6,455 nt of DNA from Chloroflexota bacterium (GTDB lineage: Bacteria; Chloroflexota; Dehalococcoidia; UBA3495): assembly GCA_022576105.1 (NCBI GenBank), contig JACZRM010000102.1, positions 1 to 6,455 of the forward strand. Reading direction: 5' to 3'. Shown one piece after another: positions 1 through 5,983 of the stretch. The position numbers and the translations under genes are program-made. Within the stretch, counting starts at the first letter, position 1; each line of letters starts with the position of its first letter. The notes under the pieces were generated by a model. The model was given only the letters and a program-made list of their open reading frames with translations, had not been told where the DNA came from and made no database searches.

Positions 1-19
1 TTCTCCCATCGAGGGAGAA
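1..19. repeat. Short perfect inverted repeat at the window edge
   Basis: TTCTCCC (1-7) and GGGAGAA (13-19) form a perfect 7-bp stem around a 5-nt loop. On the + strand the following bases are A/G-rich, not T-rich, so it is not a standard terminator for an upstream + strand gene. It could be the distal part of a terminator reading leftward, with its tail outside the window. No function is assigned. The rest of the 149-nt leader before the first gene holds no clear promoter; it does hold three GGGGTAA-like words, described in the findings. Confidence 0.3.
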
Positions 20-149
20 AGGGGTATTATTAGGCCCCGCCACAAAGTGTCGTGTAATCAGCCCATCAAAGGAGAGGGGTAAACGAGACGGAGTCAAAGT
101 CGGGGTAACGGGGCTGCGGTAACCGCCAGGTAGCAAACTAGGAGCAGCT

Positions 150-938
150 ATGAAACTAGCCAGATTCCGAGTAGACGAATGGGAAAGCTACGGCGTGGTG
201 GAGGGTGATCAGGTCAAGGTGATCCAGGGCAGCATATTTGGCGACTACAAAGTCACCAAGGCTTCCTATCCGTTGGATCAGGTAAAGCTGTTGCCGCCCA
301 CCCAGCCAACCTGCTTCTGGGCCATCGGGCTGAACTATGCCGCCCACATCGCCCATCAGGAGGTCGCCCTGGACGCGGAAAGAATCCAGCGTGAGTCCCA
401 GGGATTCCGGCCCTGGAACAAGGGAGCCAACTGCATCATCGGCCAGGGAGACACTATCGTCCTGCCGTCGGACTCCGACTATGTCCACTATGAGGGCGAA
501 CTTTTAATTGTAATTGGCAAACCCGCCCGCCGGGTCTCGGTCGAAGAGGCCCCCAATTTCATCCTGGGCTACTCGTGCGCCAACGATGTCAGCAGTGAAG
601 GCTCATGGCACAACGACCTTTCCAACTGGCGCAAGAAGTGCTCGGATACCTTTGGGCCGGTGGGGCCGTGGATCGAGACCGATGTGGGCGATCCCCACCA
701 ACTGGACATCATCACCCGGTTGAACGGCAAGGAAGCTGATCGGGGCAATACGTCGGGGATGGTCTACAACTGCTACCAAATCGTCAGTGGCATTAGCAAA
801 TACATCACCTTGCGCCCCGGAGATATTATTTTGACCGGCGCTCCCGGGGCGGTCGACCAGCTCAAGCCCGGCGATGTGGTGGAGGTGGAAATACCCGGCA
901 TCGGCACGCTGAGCAACTCCGTGGTGGGCGAGGACTAG
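150..938 (+). CDS. Fumarylacetoacetate hydrolase (FAH) family protein
   Basis: Predicted cytoplasmic, metal-dependent FAH-fold enzyme of 262 residues. The family includes fumarylacetoacetate hydrolases, 2-hydroxyhepta-2,4-diene-1,7-dioate isomerases and oxaloacetate or acylpyruvate decarboxylases, acting late in aromatic catabolism. A small N-terminal domain (about 1-50) precedes the catalytic domain, which opens with AIGLNYAAH at 58-66. Family landmarks seen: YEGEL with metal ligands E115 and E117, ANDVS with ligand D146, the KKCSDTFGPVGPWI block at 162-175, a short LNG at 191-193, and a C-terminal KPGDVVEVEIPGIGTL segment. One departure: the usual TGTP-x-GVG loop reads TGAPGAV at 229-235. 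The ATG follows AGGAG (140-144) with a 5-nt gap, supporting this start. It heads a co-directional trio with the two genes downstream. The exact substrate cannot be told from sequence; family assignment is firm. Confidence 0.9.
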   Translation: MKLARFRVDEWESYGVVEGDQVKVIQGSIFGDYKVTKASYPLDQVKLLPPTQPTCFWAIGLNYAAHIAHQEVALDAERIQRESQGFRPWNKGANCIIGQGDTIVLPSDSDYVHYEGELLIVIGKPARRVSVEEAPNFILGYSCANDVSSEGSWHNDLSNWRKKCSDTFGPVGPWIETDVGDPHQLDIITRLNGKEADRGNTSGMVYNCYQIVSGISKYITLRPGDIILTGAPGAVDQLKPGDVVEVEIPGIGTLSNSVVGED

Positions 939-962
939 ACCAGCGGCAAGTCAAGTATTCAA

Positions 963-993
963 TACGGGGCGAACCCGACGGTCCCGCCCCGTA
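963..993 (+). terminator. Intergenic hairpin with T4 tail, possible weak terminator
   Basis: TACGGGGCG (963-971) and CGCCCCGTA (985-993) form a perfect, GC-rich 9-bp stem. The 13-nt loop can itself form an extra 3-bp ACC/GGT helix. Bases 994-998 read ATTTT, giving a short U-tract on the + strand. The hairpin sits 24 nt after the FAH stop and 31 nt before the next start. It could end or reduce transcription between the FAH gene and the carboxymuconolactone decarboxylase gene. The T run is short, so it may instead be a processing or stabilising stem. Confidence 0.45.
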
Positions 994-1024
994 ATTTTCG
1001 GCAGGAGCTACGAGGAGGACCAGA

Positions 1025-1579
1025 ATGGCGCGAGTACCGGCAGTGAACCGCGAGCAGCTTCCTGAGGAGTTGAAAGAGGCCTACGATGCGGTCTTGGAGG
1101 CCAATAACGGCCGGGTCAGCGGCCCAACTTCCATCACGGTAAACAGTCCCGAGATGGCCCGTCGTCGCGGCCACCTCACCAGCTATTTGCGCTACGAGAC
1201 CACAATTCCTCAGAACCTGCTGGAACTGGCCATTATCACCACCGCTCGGGCCATGGACTGCAAGTACGTCTGGAATGCCCATGCCCCAGCCGCCCGCCGG
1301 GCCGGTGTCAGCGATGAGCTGATCGATGCCCTGCGTGAGAAGAGACCGCTGCCCCAAACCAACGACCAGGAATCGGCGGTGGTCGCTTACGCCCAGGAGT
1401 TTTACGCCACCCACCAGGTCAGCGAAGGAACTTTCCAGACCGCGCTGAGTCTGTTCGGCACACAGCATCTGGTGGAGCTGACCGCGCTGATGGGCCACTA
1501 CGCCCAGACCGCCTTTATCCTGAACTCCTTTGACGTTCAGCTGCCTGAAGGCGTCACCGAGCCGGTCTTGCCCGTATAG
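1025..1579 (+). CDS. Carboxymuconolactone decarboxylase (CMD) family protein
   Basis: A 184-residue, all-helical CMD/AhpD-like protein. The core (about 40-100) carries the family pattern: ELAIITTARAMDCKYVWNAH at 67-86, with C79, W83 and H86, followed by APAARRAGVSDELIDAL. A second helical block ends with LVELTALMGHYAQTAFILNSFDV. AhpD-type peroxidases use a CxxC pair; only one Cys is present here, so a PcaC-like decarboxylase or lactone/tautomer role is more likely than peroxidase activity. Length agrees with single-domain CMD proteins of catabolic clusters. The start is supported by GGAGGA (1014-1019) 5 nt before the ATG. The neighbours (FAH enzyme upstream, ACMSD-like enzyme 44 nt downstream) point to catabolism of ring-cleavage products. 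True substrate unknown; the family call is secure. Confidence 0.88.
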   Translation: MARVPAVNREQLPEELKEAYDAVLEANNGRVSGPTSITVNSPEMARRRGHLTSYLRYETTIPQNLLELAIITTARAMDCKYVWNAHAPAARRAGVSDELIDALREKRPLPQTNDQESAVVAYAQEFYATHQVSEGTFQTALSLFGTQHLVELTALMGHYAQTAFILNSFDVQLPEGVTEPVLPV

Positions 1580-1623
1580 AGACTCGATCAACTTATCCTC
1601 CAGCGACGAGTCCAGAGGAACCC

Positions 1624-2622
1624 ATGCGCACCATCGACATTCACGCCCACCTGATGCCTCAATGCTTTTGGAACGCCGTAACCGGCGGCGGTGATTGGTA
1701 CGGCATGACCTTCCAATCGCAGCCGGGCAACGGTTTTACCATCAGCAACGGTAAGCGAGACGGCATAACCAATCCCCTGCTGCGGTCCACTCCTGAGGAG
1801 CGCATCGCTGATATGGACCAGCAGGGTGTGGACGTGCATCTGGTTTCGGTGGCCACCCCCATGTTCGGTTATCACTTGCCGCCGCAGCAAGGGCTGCAAC
1901 TGGCCCAAGAGGTAAACGAAGAGATTGCAGCCATGACCCGCCAGTGGCCGGACCGCTTCGTCGGAATGGCCACCCTGCCGATGCAGGATGTTCCCGCGTC
2001 GATCAAGGAACTGGAACGGGCGGTGACGACCCTGGGGTTCAAGGGCGCCGAGCTGGACACGGTGGTCAACGGCAAAAGTTGGGACGAACCCGAGTTCCTG
2101 CCGCTGTTCAAGGCCGCCGAGGAAATGGGGGCGGTGCTGTTTTACCATCCCCAACCCAACAACAATCTGGTTATGGAATACTTCGGCAAATATGCAATGG
2201 GCAACAGCTTTGGGGTTCCGCTGGAGGATACCCTGGTGGTGGCGGCGCTGATCTTCGGCGGGATCCTGGAGAAATGCCCTGATCTGAAAGTATGTATCGC
2301 CCACGGTGGCGGGCCGGCCTGCTTTGGCATGGGCCGCATGGACCGGGGCTGGCAGGTGCGGTCGGAGGCCCGAGTCAACATCCCCCACCCGCCCAGCTAC
2401 TACCAGAAGAAGATTTACTACGACTGCATCACCATGAGCGAGCGGGCGCTGCGGTTTTTGATCGATTCGGTGGGCATTGAGCGGGTGGTGCTGGGCAGCG
2501 ACTGGCCCTATGTGACCTGGGACCCGTCGCCGGTGGGTTGGATCAAGGGCCTGGAAAGCCTGACCCAGGCCGAGAAAGAGCAGATTCTGTGGAAGAATTT
2601 GGAGAGTTTGCTGGGGATTTAG
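1624..2622 (+). CDS. Amidohydrolase family protein, ACMSD-like decarboxylase (Amidohydro_2)
   Basis: A 332-residue TIM-barrel metal enzyme of the aminocarboxymuconate-semialdehyde decarboxylase/gamma-resorcylate decarboxylase type. Known family members bind one catalytic zinc and remove CO2 from aromatic or muconate acids, or hydrolyse related compounds. All ligands are visible: H7 and H9 in DIHAH (5-9), H175 in FYHPQ, H227 in IAHGGG and D293 in GSDWP. Positions and length closely match bacterial ACMSD. Other family segments include RFVGMATLPMQD (111-122) and GFKGAEL (138-144). The start is backed by AGAGGA (1614-1619), 4 nt upstream. The 44-nt gap after the CMD gene suggests cotranscription; it holds only a weak 6-bp repeat (GACTCG 1581-1586, CGAGTC 1607-1612). 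The stop codon overlaps that of the convergent acetyltransferase gene. Whether it decarboxylates or hydrolyses cannot be settled from sequence. Confidence 0.9.
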   Translation: MRTIDIHAHLMPQCFWNAVTGGGDWYGMTFQSQPGNGFTISNGKRDGITNPLLRSTPEERIADMDQQGVDVHLVSVATPMFGYHLPPQQGLQLAQEVNEEIAAMTRQWPDRFVGMATLPMQDVPASIKELERAVTTLGFKGAELDTVVNGKSWDEPEFLPLFKAAEEMGAVLFYHPQPNNNLVMEYFGKYAMGNSFGVPLEDTLVVAALIFGGILEKCPDLKVCIAHGGGPACFGMGRMDRGWQVRSEARVNIPHPPSYYQKKIYYDCITMSERALRFLIDSVGIERVVLGSDWPYVTWDPSPVGWIKGLESLTQAEKEQILWKNLESLLGI

Positions 2623-3137
2623 GCATCGAGTTGAATAAGCTGTTTAATCGTATCCATAGGCAAGTATAGCCGGTCAGGATGATTTGGGAATGGGATGAAT
2701 TCGTAATGTTGATAGAAGTTAATAGCTGCCTCGTCGATGGCATCGACTACCACCGCCAAAGATGCCACGAAGGTACTGTTTCGCAAACTCCGGGTCAATG
2801 CGTCCATCAACAGAAGTCCGCCTAAGCCCTGACCCTGATAGTTCAGATCAACCGCCAATCGCCCAATCAGAGTAGCCGGGACTTCAGGATAGGGAATGCG
2901 CCTGGAAATCTCCGTCGGTAATTCCCCGGCATCGATGCTGTAATTCGTTAGAGTGTAATATCCTGCGATTCTATGGGCGCTGGGGTCTACCATCACATAG
3001 GGCACCGCCAGATGCCGTCGCAAGTCCTGCCCTGCCTGTTGATGAATGTACCGATCCAAGGATTCGGTACCGCAATGAAAAGCCGCTCGGTCATGCTGGC
3101 TGCCGAGCGGCTCAAATATAGGCGTAAATGGAAGCAT
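2619..3137 (-). CDS. GNAT N-acetyltransferase, probable TacT/AtaT-type toxin
   Basis: A 172-residue single-domain GNAT acetyltransferase. TacT/AtaT/KacT toxins acetylate the amino group of charged tRNAs and block translation. Seen in sequence: the family N-terminal pattern FHCGTESLDRYIHQQA (20-35), the GYYTLTNYSI strand (59-68), LIGRLAVDLNYQGQGLG (90-106) with the acetyl-CoA pyrophosphate loop QGQGLG, then VVVDAIDEAAINFYQHYEF (129-147). The Tyr of FY (Y142) sits where the TacT catalytic Tyr lies. A C-terminal DRLYLPMDTI segment is also typical. Its ATG directly follows the antitoxin TAG with no spacer and no strong Shine-Dalgarno site, suggesting translational coupling. Its TAA overlaps the stop of the amidohydrolase gene on the other strand. 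The AT-richer composition and modular nature suggest horizontal acquisition. Acetylation target not determined. Confidence 0.9.
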   Translation of the reverse strand: MLPFTPIFEPLGSQHDRAAFHCGTESLDRYIHQQAGQDLRRHLAVPYVMVDPSAHRIAGYYTLTNYSIDAGELPTEISRRIPYPEVPATLIGRLAVDLNYQGQGLGGLLLMDALTRSLRNSTFVASLAVVVDAIDEAAINFYQHYEFIPFPNHPDRLYLPMDTIKQLIQLDA

Positions 3138-3416
3138 CTACTCGTCCATGATTGCTCGATAGCGTTCATTGGCCTTGCGGAGGTTCTCACTGGGAGCTGG
3201 AGGGTTCAGCAACGACGTGATGAACAACTCACGTTCCTGAGCGTCAAGTTCCAGCCGTTCGTGTTCCCTGATAGTACGTTGAGCGGCCTCTTGCAAATTT
3301 CTCATTATGAACTCAGTCAGACTCGTACCCTGAAGCTCGGCAGCGCGCATAAATAGCTTCTTTTGCTCGGTGGTGACACGCGCTTCCAGGCGTTCTTTGC
3401 GGGTACCAGCAGCCAT
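3138..3416 (-). CDS. DUF1778 ribbon-helix-helix antitoxin (TacA-like)
   Basis: A 92-residue antitoxin paired with the GNAT gene. The N-terminal half (about 8-45) has the ribbon-helix-helix layout: a strand RLEARVT, then EQKKLFMRAAELQGTSLTEFIMRNLQEAA. This fold dimerises and binds operator DNA. The C-terminal half is charged and helical, with a terminal ELFITSLLNPPAPSENLRKANERY segment like those that wrap and inhibit the acetyltransferase in TacA/AtaR homologues. AAGGA at 3426-3430 lies 9 nt upstream of the ATG and supports this start. A near-consensus promoter lies further upstream. Antitoxin-first order and direct abutment with the toxin are typical; autoregulation by the antitoxin-toxin complex is expected from the family, not shown here. 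Confidence 0.9.
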   Translation of the reverse strand: MAAGTRKERLEARVTTEQKKLFMRAAELQGTSLTEFIMRNLQEAAQRTIREHERLELDAQERELFITSLLNPPAPSENLRKANERYRAIMDE

Positions 3417-3450
3417 CGTTTCAAATCCTTCACTAGATAGATCAGTCCCA

Positions 3451-3479
3451 ATTGTACGGCAAATCTACGGACATATCAA
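3451..3479 (-). promoter_or_regulatory. Sigma70-type promoter for the toxin-antitoxin operon
   Basis: On the - strand, TTGATA (3474-3479) and TACAAT (3451-3456) each match the -35 and -10 consensus at 5 of 6 bases, with an exact 17-bp spacer. Predicted transcription starts near 3444, about 28 nt before the antitoxin ATG. The gap between the molybdenum hydroxylase stop and the antitoxin is AT-rich, unlike its flanks. A CAATTG palindrome (3450-3455) overlaps the -10 and could be part of an antitoxin operator, but that is only a suggestion. Confidence 0.65.
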
Positions 3480-3520
3480 TGTTTTTAATTCAAGCGCCCC
3501 TACGACAACCGGCCGCTGAT

Positions 3521-5758
3521 TTACCCCTTCTCCTGCAGCGCCCGCAGCACCTTCTCGGCGGTGATGGGCAAGTCCATAATGCGCACGCCCACCGCGTCGT
3601 AGACCGCATTGGCGATGGCCCCGGCCAGCGGCGTGTTGCTGCTCTCTCCGATGCCCTTGCTCTGGAAGGGGGCCGGGCCGCTGACCGGCTCCAGCAGCAC
3701 CGTAACCAGTTCGGGCAGGTCCGGCATCGTGGGCATTTTGTAGTCCCCCAGGCTAAGCGTGGATACCCTTCCCTCTTCGGTAACCATCTCCTCCATCAGC
3801 GCGTAGCCCAGACCCTGGATCACCCCGCCTTCAATCTGACCCTGGTGGGCCAGCGGATTCAAAACCGTGCCCACGTCGTGGACCGTGACTATCTTGTTGA
3901 CCTTTACCTGCCCGGTTTCCAGGTCCACCTCTACCTCCGCCGCCTGAGCGCAGTAAGAAGTCTCTTCGGTTGGCGGCGAGGTAAAGTCCTTCTGGCCGGA
4001 AATTGGCTGCTGCATGGCCGACACCGCCCGCTCGGCCACTTCAGCCAGGGATACCGAAAGATTGGCGACTCCCGCAGCGACGAACCGGCTTTGCTGGAGT
4101 GTGACCACGTCCGCTGATTCTCCCAGGTATTCGGCGGCCAGCACCGTCAGCTTCTCCCGCAGGTCCTCAGCCGCACCCTGGGCGGCCTGCCCGGCAGTGT
4201 AGGTTGTCCTGGTGCCTCCAGGACCGGATTCAAAGGGGACTGCGTCGGTGTCTCCAACCACCAATGTGACGTCGGCGACCGGTATGCTCAGCGACTCGGC
4301 CACTATCTGACGCATCACCGTGTGCGCGCCGGTACCGGTATCCCAGAGGGACATCATCAACGTAACTTTGCCGTCTTGGTCCATCTCAACCTTCGCTGAG
4401 GATTGTCCGGAACCCTGAGATTGGTCGCCCATGGCCAGCCCCCGGCCCAGGTTGGGTTTCGCCTTGGGGGTCTGCCAGCCCACGGCGTCAGCCGCCTTCT
4501 GCAGCGTTTCACCGGCGCGGATGTTGTGCCATTCTTCGCCGATGGGCGCTAAGTCGCCGGGTTGCAGGGCGTTGATTCTGCGGAACTCGAAGGGGTCCAT
4601 TCCCAATTCCTGGGCCACCATGTCCATGTGAGATTCCACGGCAAACGCGACTTGAGGCTTGGCCGGAGCGCGCATGTGTCCGCACGGGATGTTGTTGGTG
4701 TAGACCATGTAGCTGTCGATCCGAACGTGGGGAATCCGGTAGGGTCCGCCGCTGTGATCGGCCCCCCGCAGGTGCACCCGGGGCTTGAACGCGCCAAACG
4801 CGCCGCTGTTGAACACAACCCGGGCCTGCCGCGCCCAGAGCCGCCCGTCTTTTTTCACGCCGGTGCGCAGGGTGATGACCCCTGGGTGGCGGGGATTGCC
4901 GGCCATCAGTTCCTGGATGTAGTCCATCACCATCTTGACCGGCTTACCCGAATGGAGCGCCAGGTAGTAGCAGAGAGGAACATCCATGAAGGAACCTTTG
5001 CCGCCAAAGTCGCCGCCGATAGTGCAGGGGTTGATGCGTATCTGCTCTTGGGATAGACCCCAGACTGCGGCCAATTGGCCGCGCAGCATAAAGGGGCCCT
5101 TGTTATTGGCCCATATCTGCACGCGGTTGGCAGCGTCAATTTCAACGACGCAGGCATGGGGTTCGATGTAGCCCTGGTGGGCCAGTTGGGTATTGAAGGA
5201 ATGCTCGATTATCAGGTCTGACTCGGCGAATCCCCGGTCGCAGTCGCCCTTCGACCAGGAATTGTAGGCCAGCACATTGTTGATTTTAGAAGGTGGTTGG
5301 GGCAGACCGCTGTAGGAGGCCATTTGTTCGTGCAGCACCGGGGCCGAATCAGCCATCGCCTCTTCCGGGTCAAACACTGGGTCGAGCTCTTCATACACCA
5401 CGTCAATTTGCAGCAGAGCTTCTTCAGCCAGGTCGGGCGTCGCCGCCGCGACGGCGGCTACCTTGTCCCCCACGAACAGCACCTTGTCCCGGGCCAGCAC
5501 CGGATGGTCCCGCAGCAGGCGGCCAACCCGACGGTCGGGCAGGTCGCTGCCGGTAACCACGGCGTGCACGCCGGGCATTTTCCTGGCGCGGGAGGTGTCG
5601 ATGCTAACGATGCGAGCGTGGGGGTAGGGGCTGCGCAAGATTTTGCCCCACAGCATCCCGGGGCGATTGACGTCGGCAGCGTACAGCGACTGTCCCGTGA
5701 CTTTGTCCGGGCCTTCTGCCCTGGTTACCGACTGGCCAATCACTGAATAGGACGTCAT
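3521..5758 (-). CDS. Xanthine dehydrogenase family molybdopterin-binding subunit
   Basis: A 745-residue large (molybdenum) subunit of a xanthine dehydrogenase/CO dehydrogenase-family hydroxylase. Such enzymes use a molybdopterin cofactor to hydroxylate heteroaromatics, purines or aldehydes with water as oxygen donor. Domains: a hammerhead domain (about 18-125), first Mo-binding domain (about 145-395), second (about 405-690). Landmarks: GGDFGGK at 248-254, GHMRAPAKPQ at 360-369, GPGGTRTTYTAGQAA at 512-526, GGVIQGLGYAL at 644-654, and GIGESSNTP at 702-710 carrying the expected catalytic Glu E705. The CO-dehydrogenase active-site Cys motif (AYRCSF) is absent, so CO oxidation is unlikely. Length fits a separate subunit without fused FeS or FAD domains. 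GGGAG (5766-5770) lies 7 nt before the ATG. No small or medium subunit gene adjoins it, which is unusual. Substrate unknown. Confidence 0.93.
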   Translation of the reverse strand: MTSYSVIGQSVTRAEGPDKVTGQSLYAADVNRPGMLWGKILRSPYPHARIVSIDTSRARKMPGVHAVVTGSDLPDRRVGRLLRDHPVLARDKVLFVGDKVAAVAAATPDLAEEALLQIDVVYEELDPVFDPEEAMADSAPVLHEQMASYSGLPQPPSKINNVLAYNSWSKGDCDRGFAESDLIIEHSFNTQLAHQGYIEPHACVVEIDAANRVQIWANNKGPFMLRGQLAAVWGLSQEQIRINPCTIGGDFGGKGSFMDVPLCYYLALHSGKPVKMVMDYIQELMAGNPRHPGVITLRTGVKKDGRLWARQARVVFNSGAFGAFKPRVHLRGADHSGGPYRIPHVRIDSYMVYTNNIPCGHMRAPAKPQVAFAVESHMDMVAQELGMDPFEFRRINALQPGDLAPIGEEWHNIRAGETLQKAADAVGWQTPKAKPNLGRGLAMGDQSQGSGQSSAKVEMDQDGKVTLMMSLWDTGTGAHTVMRQIVAESLSIPVADVTLVVGDTDAVPFESGPGGTRTTYTAGQAAQGAAEDLREKLTVLAAEYLGESADVVTLQQSRFVAAGVANLSVSLAEVAERAVSAMQQPISGQKDFTSPPTEETSYCAQAAEVEVDLETGQVKVNKIVTVHDVGTVLNPLAHQGQIEGGVIQGLGYALMEEMVTEEGRVSTLSLGDYKMPTMPDLPELVTVLLEPVSGPAPFQSKGIGESSNTPLAGAIANAVYDAVGVRIMDLPITAEKVLRALQEKG

Positions 5759-5791
5759 TTATCCACTCCCTGGCAATTTTCTGGGTTTCTT

Positions 5792-5830
5792 ATTGCGGGG
5801 TAGTATAACCCCTCAGGTACCCGCCGCAAT
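5792..5830 (-). promoter_or_regulatory. Interrupted palindrome over a putative promoter of the molybdenum hydroxylase gene
   Basis: ATTGCGG (5792-5798) and CCGCAAT (5824-5830) are perfect inverted copies. Nested inside, GGGGT (5797-5801) and ACCCC (5808-5812) flank a 6-nt centre. On the - strand that centre reads TATACT (5802-5807), a 5/6 match to the -10 box; TTGCGG (5824-5829) is a weak 3/6 -35 with a 16-bp spacer. The start codon would be roughly 37 nt after the predicted start point. The symmetry over the promoter suggests an operator. Promoter strength is doubtful; the repeats themselves are certain. Confidence 0.4.
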
Positions 5831-5866
5831 AGAGTTGGATCTGGATTCTCGCCAACAGCACAAAAG

Positions 5867-5911
5867 ATCAGGCGGTCCGCCCAGAGAATTTATCTGGGAG
5901 AACCGCCTGAT
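5867..5911 (-). terminator. Strong hairpin, intrinsic terminator of the solenoid-protein gene
   Basis: ATCAGGCGGT (5867-5876) pairs perfectly with ACCGCCTGAT (5902-5911). A 3x3 internal loop follows, then a second stem CCCAGA (5880-5885)/TCTGGG (5893-5898) closing a 7-nt loop. On the - strand the stem is followed by CTTTTG (5866-5861), a short U-tract. It lies 72 nt after the stop of the leftward gene at the right edge and before the molybdenum hydroxylase promoter region, so it separates two same-direction units. The + strand side lacks a T run, favouring - strand use. Confidence 0.6.
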
Positions 5912-5983
5912 GCCGTCTGTTTCAGTGAAAGTTGGCTGCGCCGGTGGAAATGTCTGCTTAAGCCGCTAATCTAAGGGCGTGTG

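Noticed and set aside
25..58. Promoter-like TATTAT (25-30) and TGTAAT (53-58) in the leader of the first gene
   Set aside because: Neither has a recognisable -35 box at 16-18 bp; the best hexamer matches the consensus at only 2 of 6 bases.
1025..1579. AhpD-type alkylhydroperoxidase as the identity of the CMD-family gene
   Set aside because: The CxxC redox pair is missing; only one Cys is present in the protein core.
959..1591. A 210-codon open frame on the - strand across the CMD gene
   Set aside because: It is antisense to a gene with a clear family match and a good ribosome binding site; its translation has no recognisable domain.
1588..2388. A 266-codon open frame on the - strand inside the amidohydrolase gene
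   Set aside because: The + strand gene has all five metal ligands in order; the antisense product is His/Arg/Gly-rich with no family features, as expected of a GC-rich shadow frame.
3452..4117. A 221-codon + strand open frame over the 3' end of the molybdenum hydroxylase gene
   Set aside because: It lies opposite conserved catalytic-domain sequence, its start falls inside the toxin-antitoxin promoter region, and the protein resembles nothing known.
4562..5746. Several + strand open frames (such as 4562-5056 and 5297-5746) opposite the hydroxylase gene
   Set aside because: They are rich in His, Arg, Gly and Val in the manner of antisense frames, and lie over conserved motifs of the real gene.
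3521..5758. Aerobic CO dehydrogenase large subunit (CoxL form I)
   Set aside because: The diagnostic AYRCSF active-site motif is not present; the corresponding loop reads GHMRAPAKPQ.
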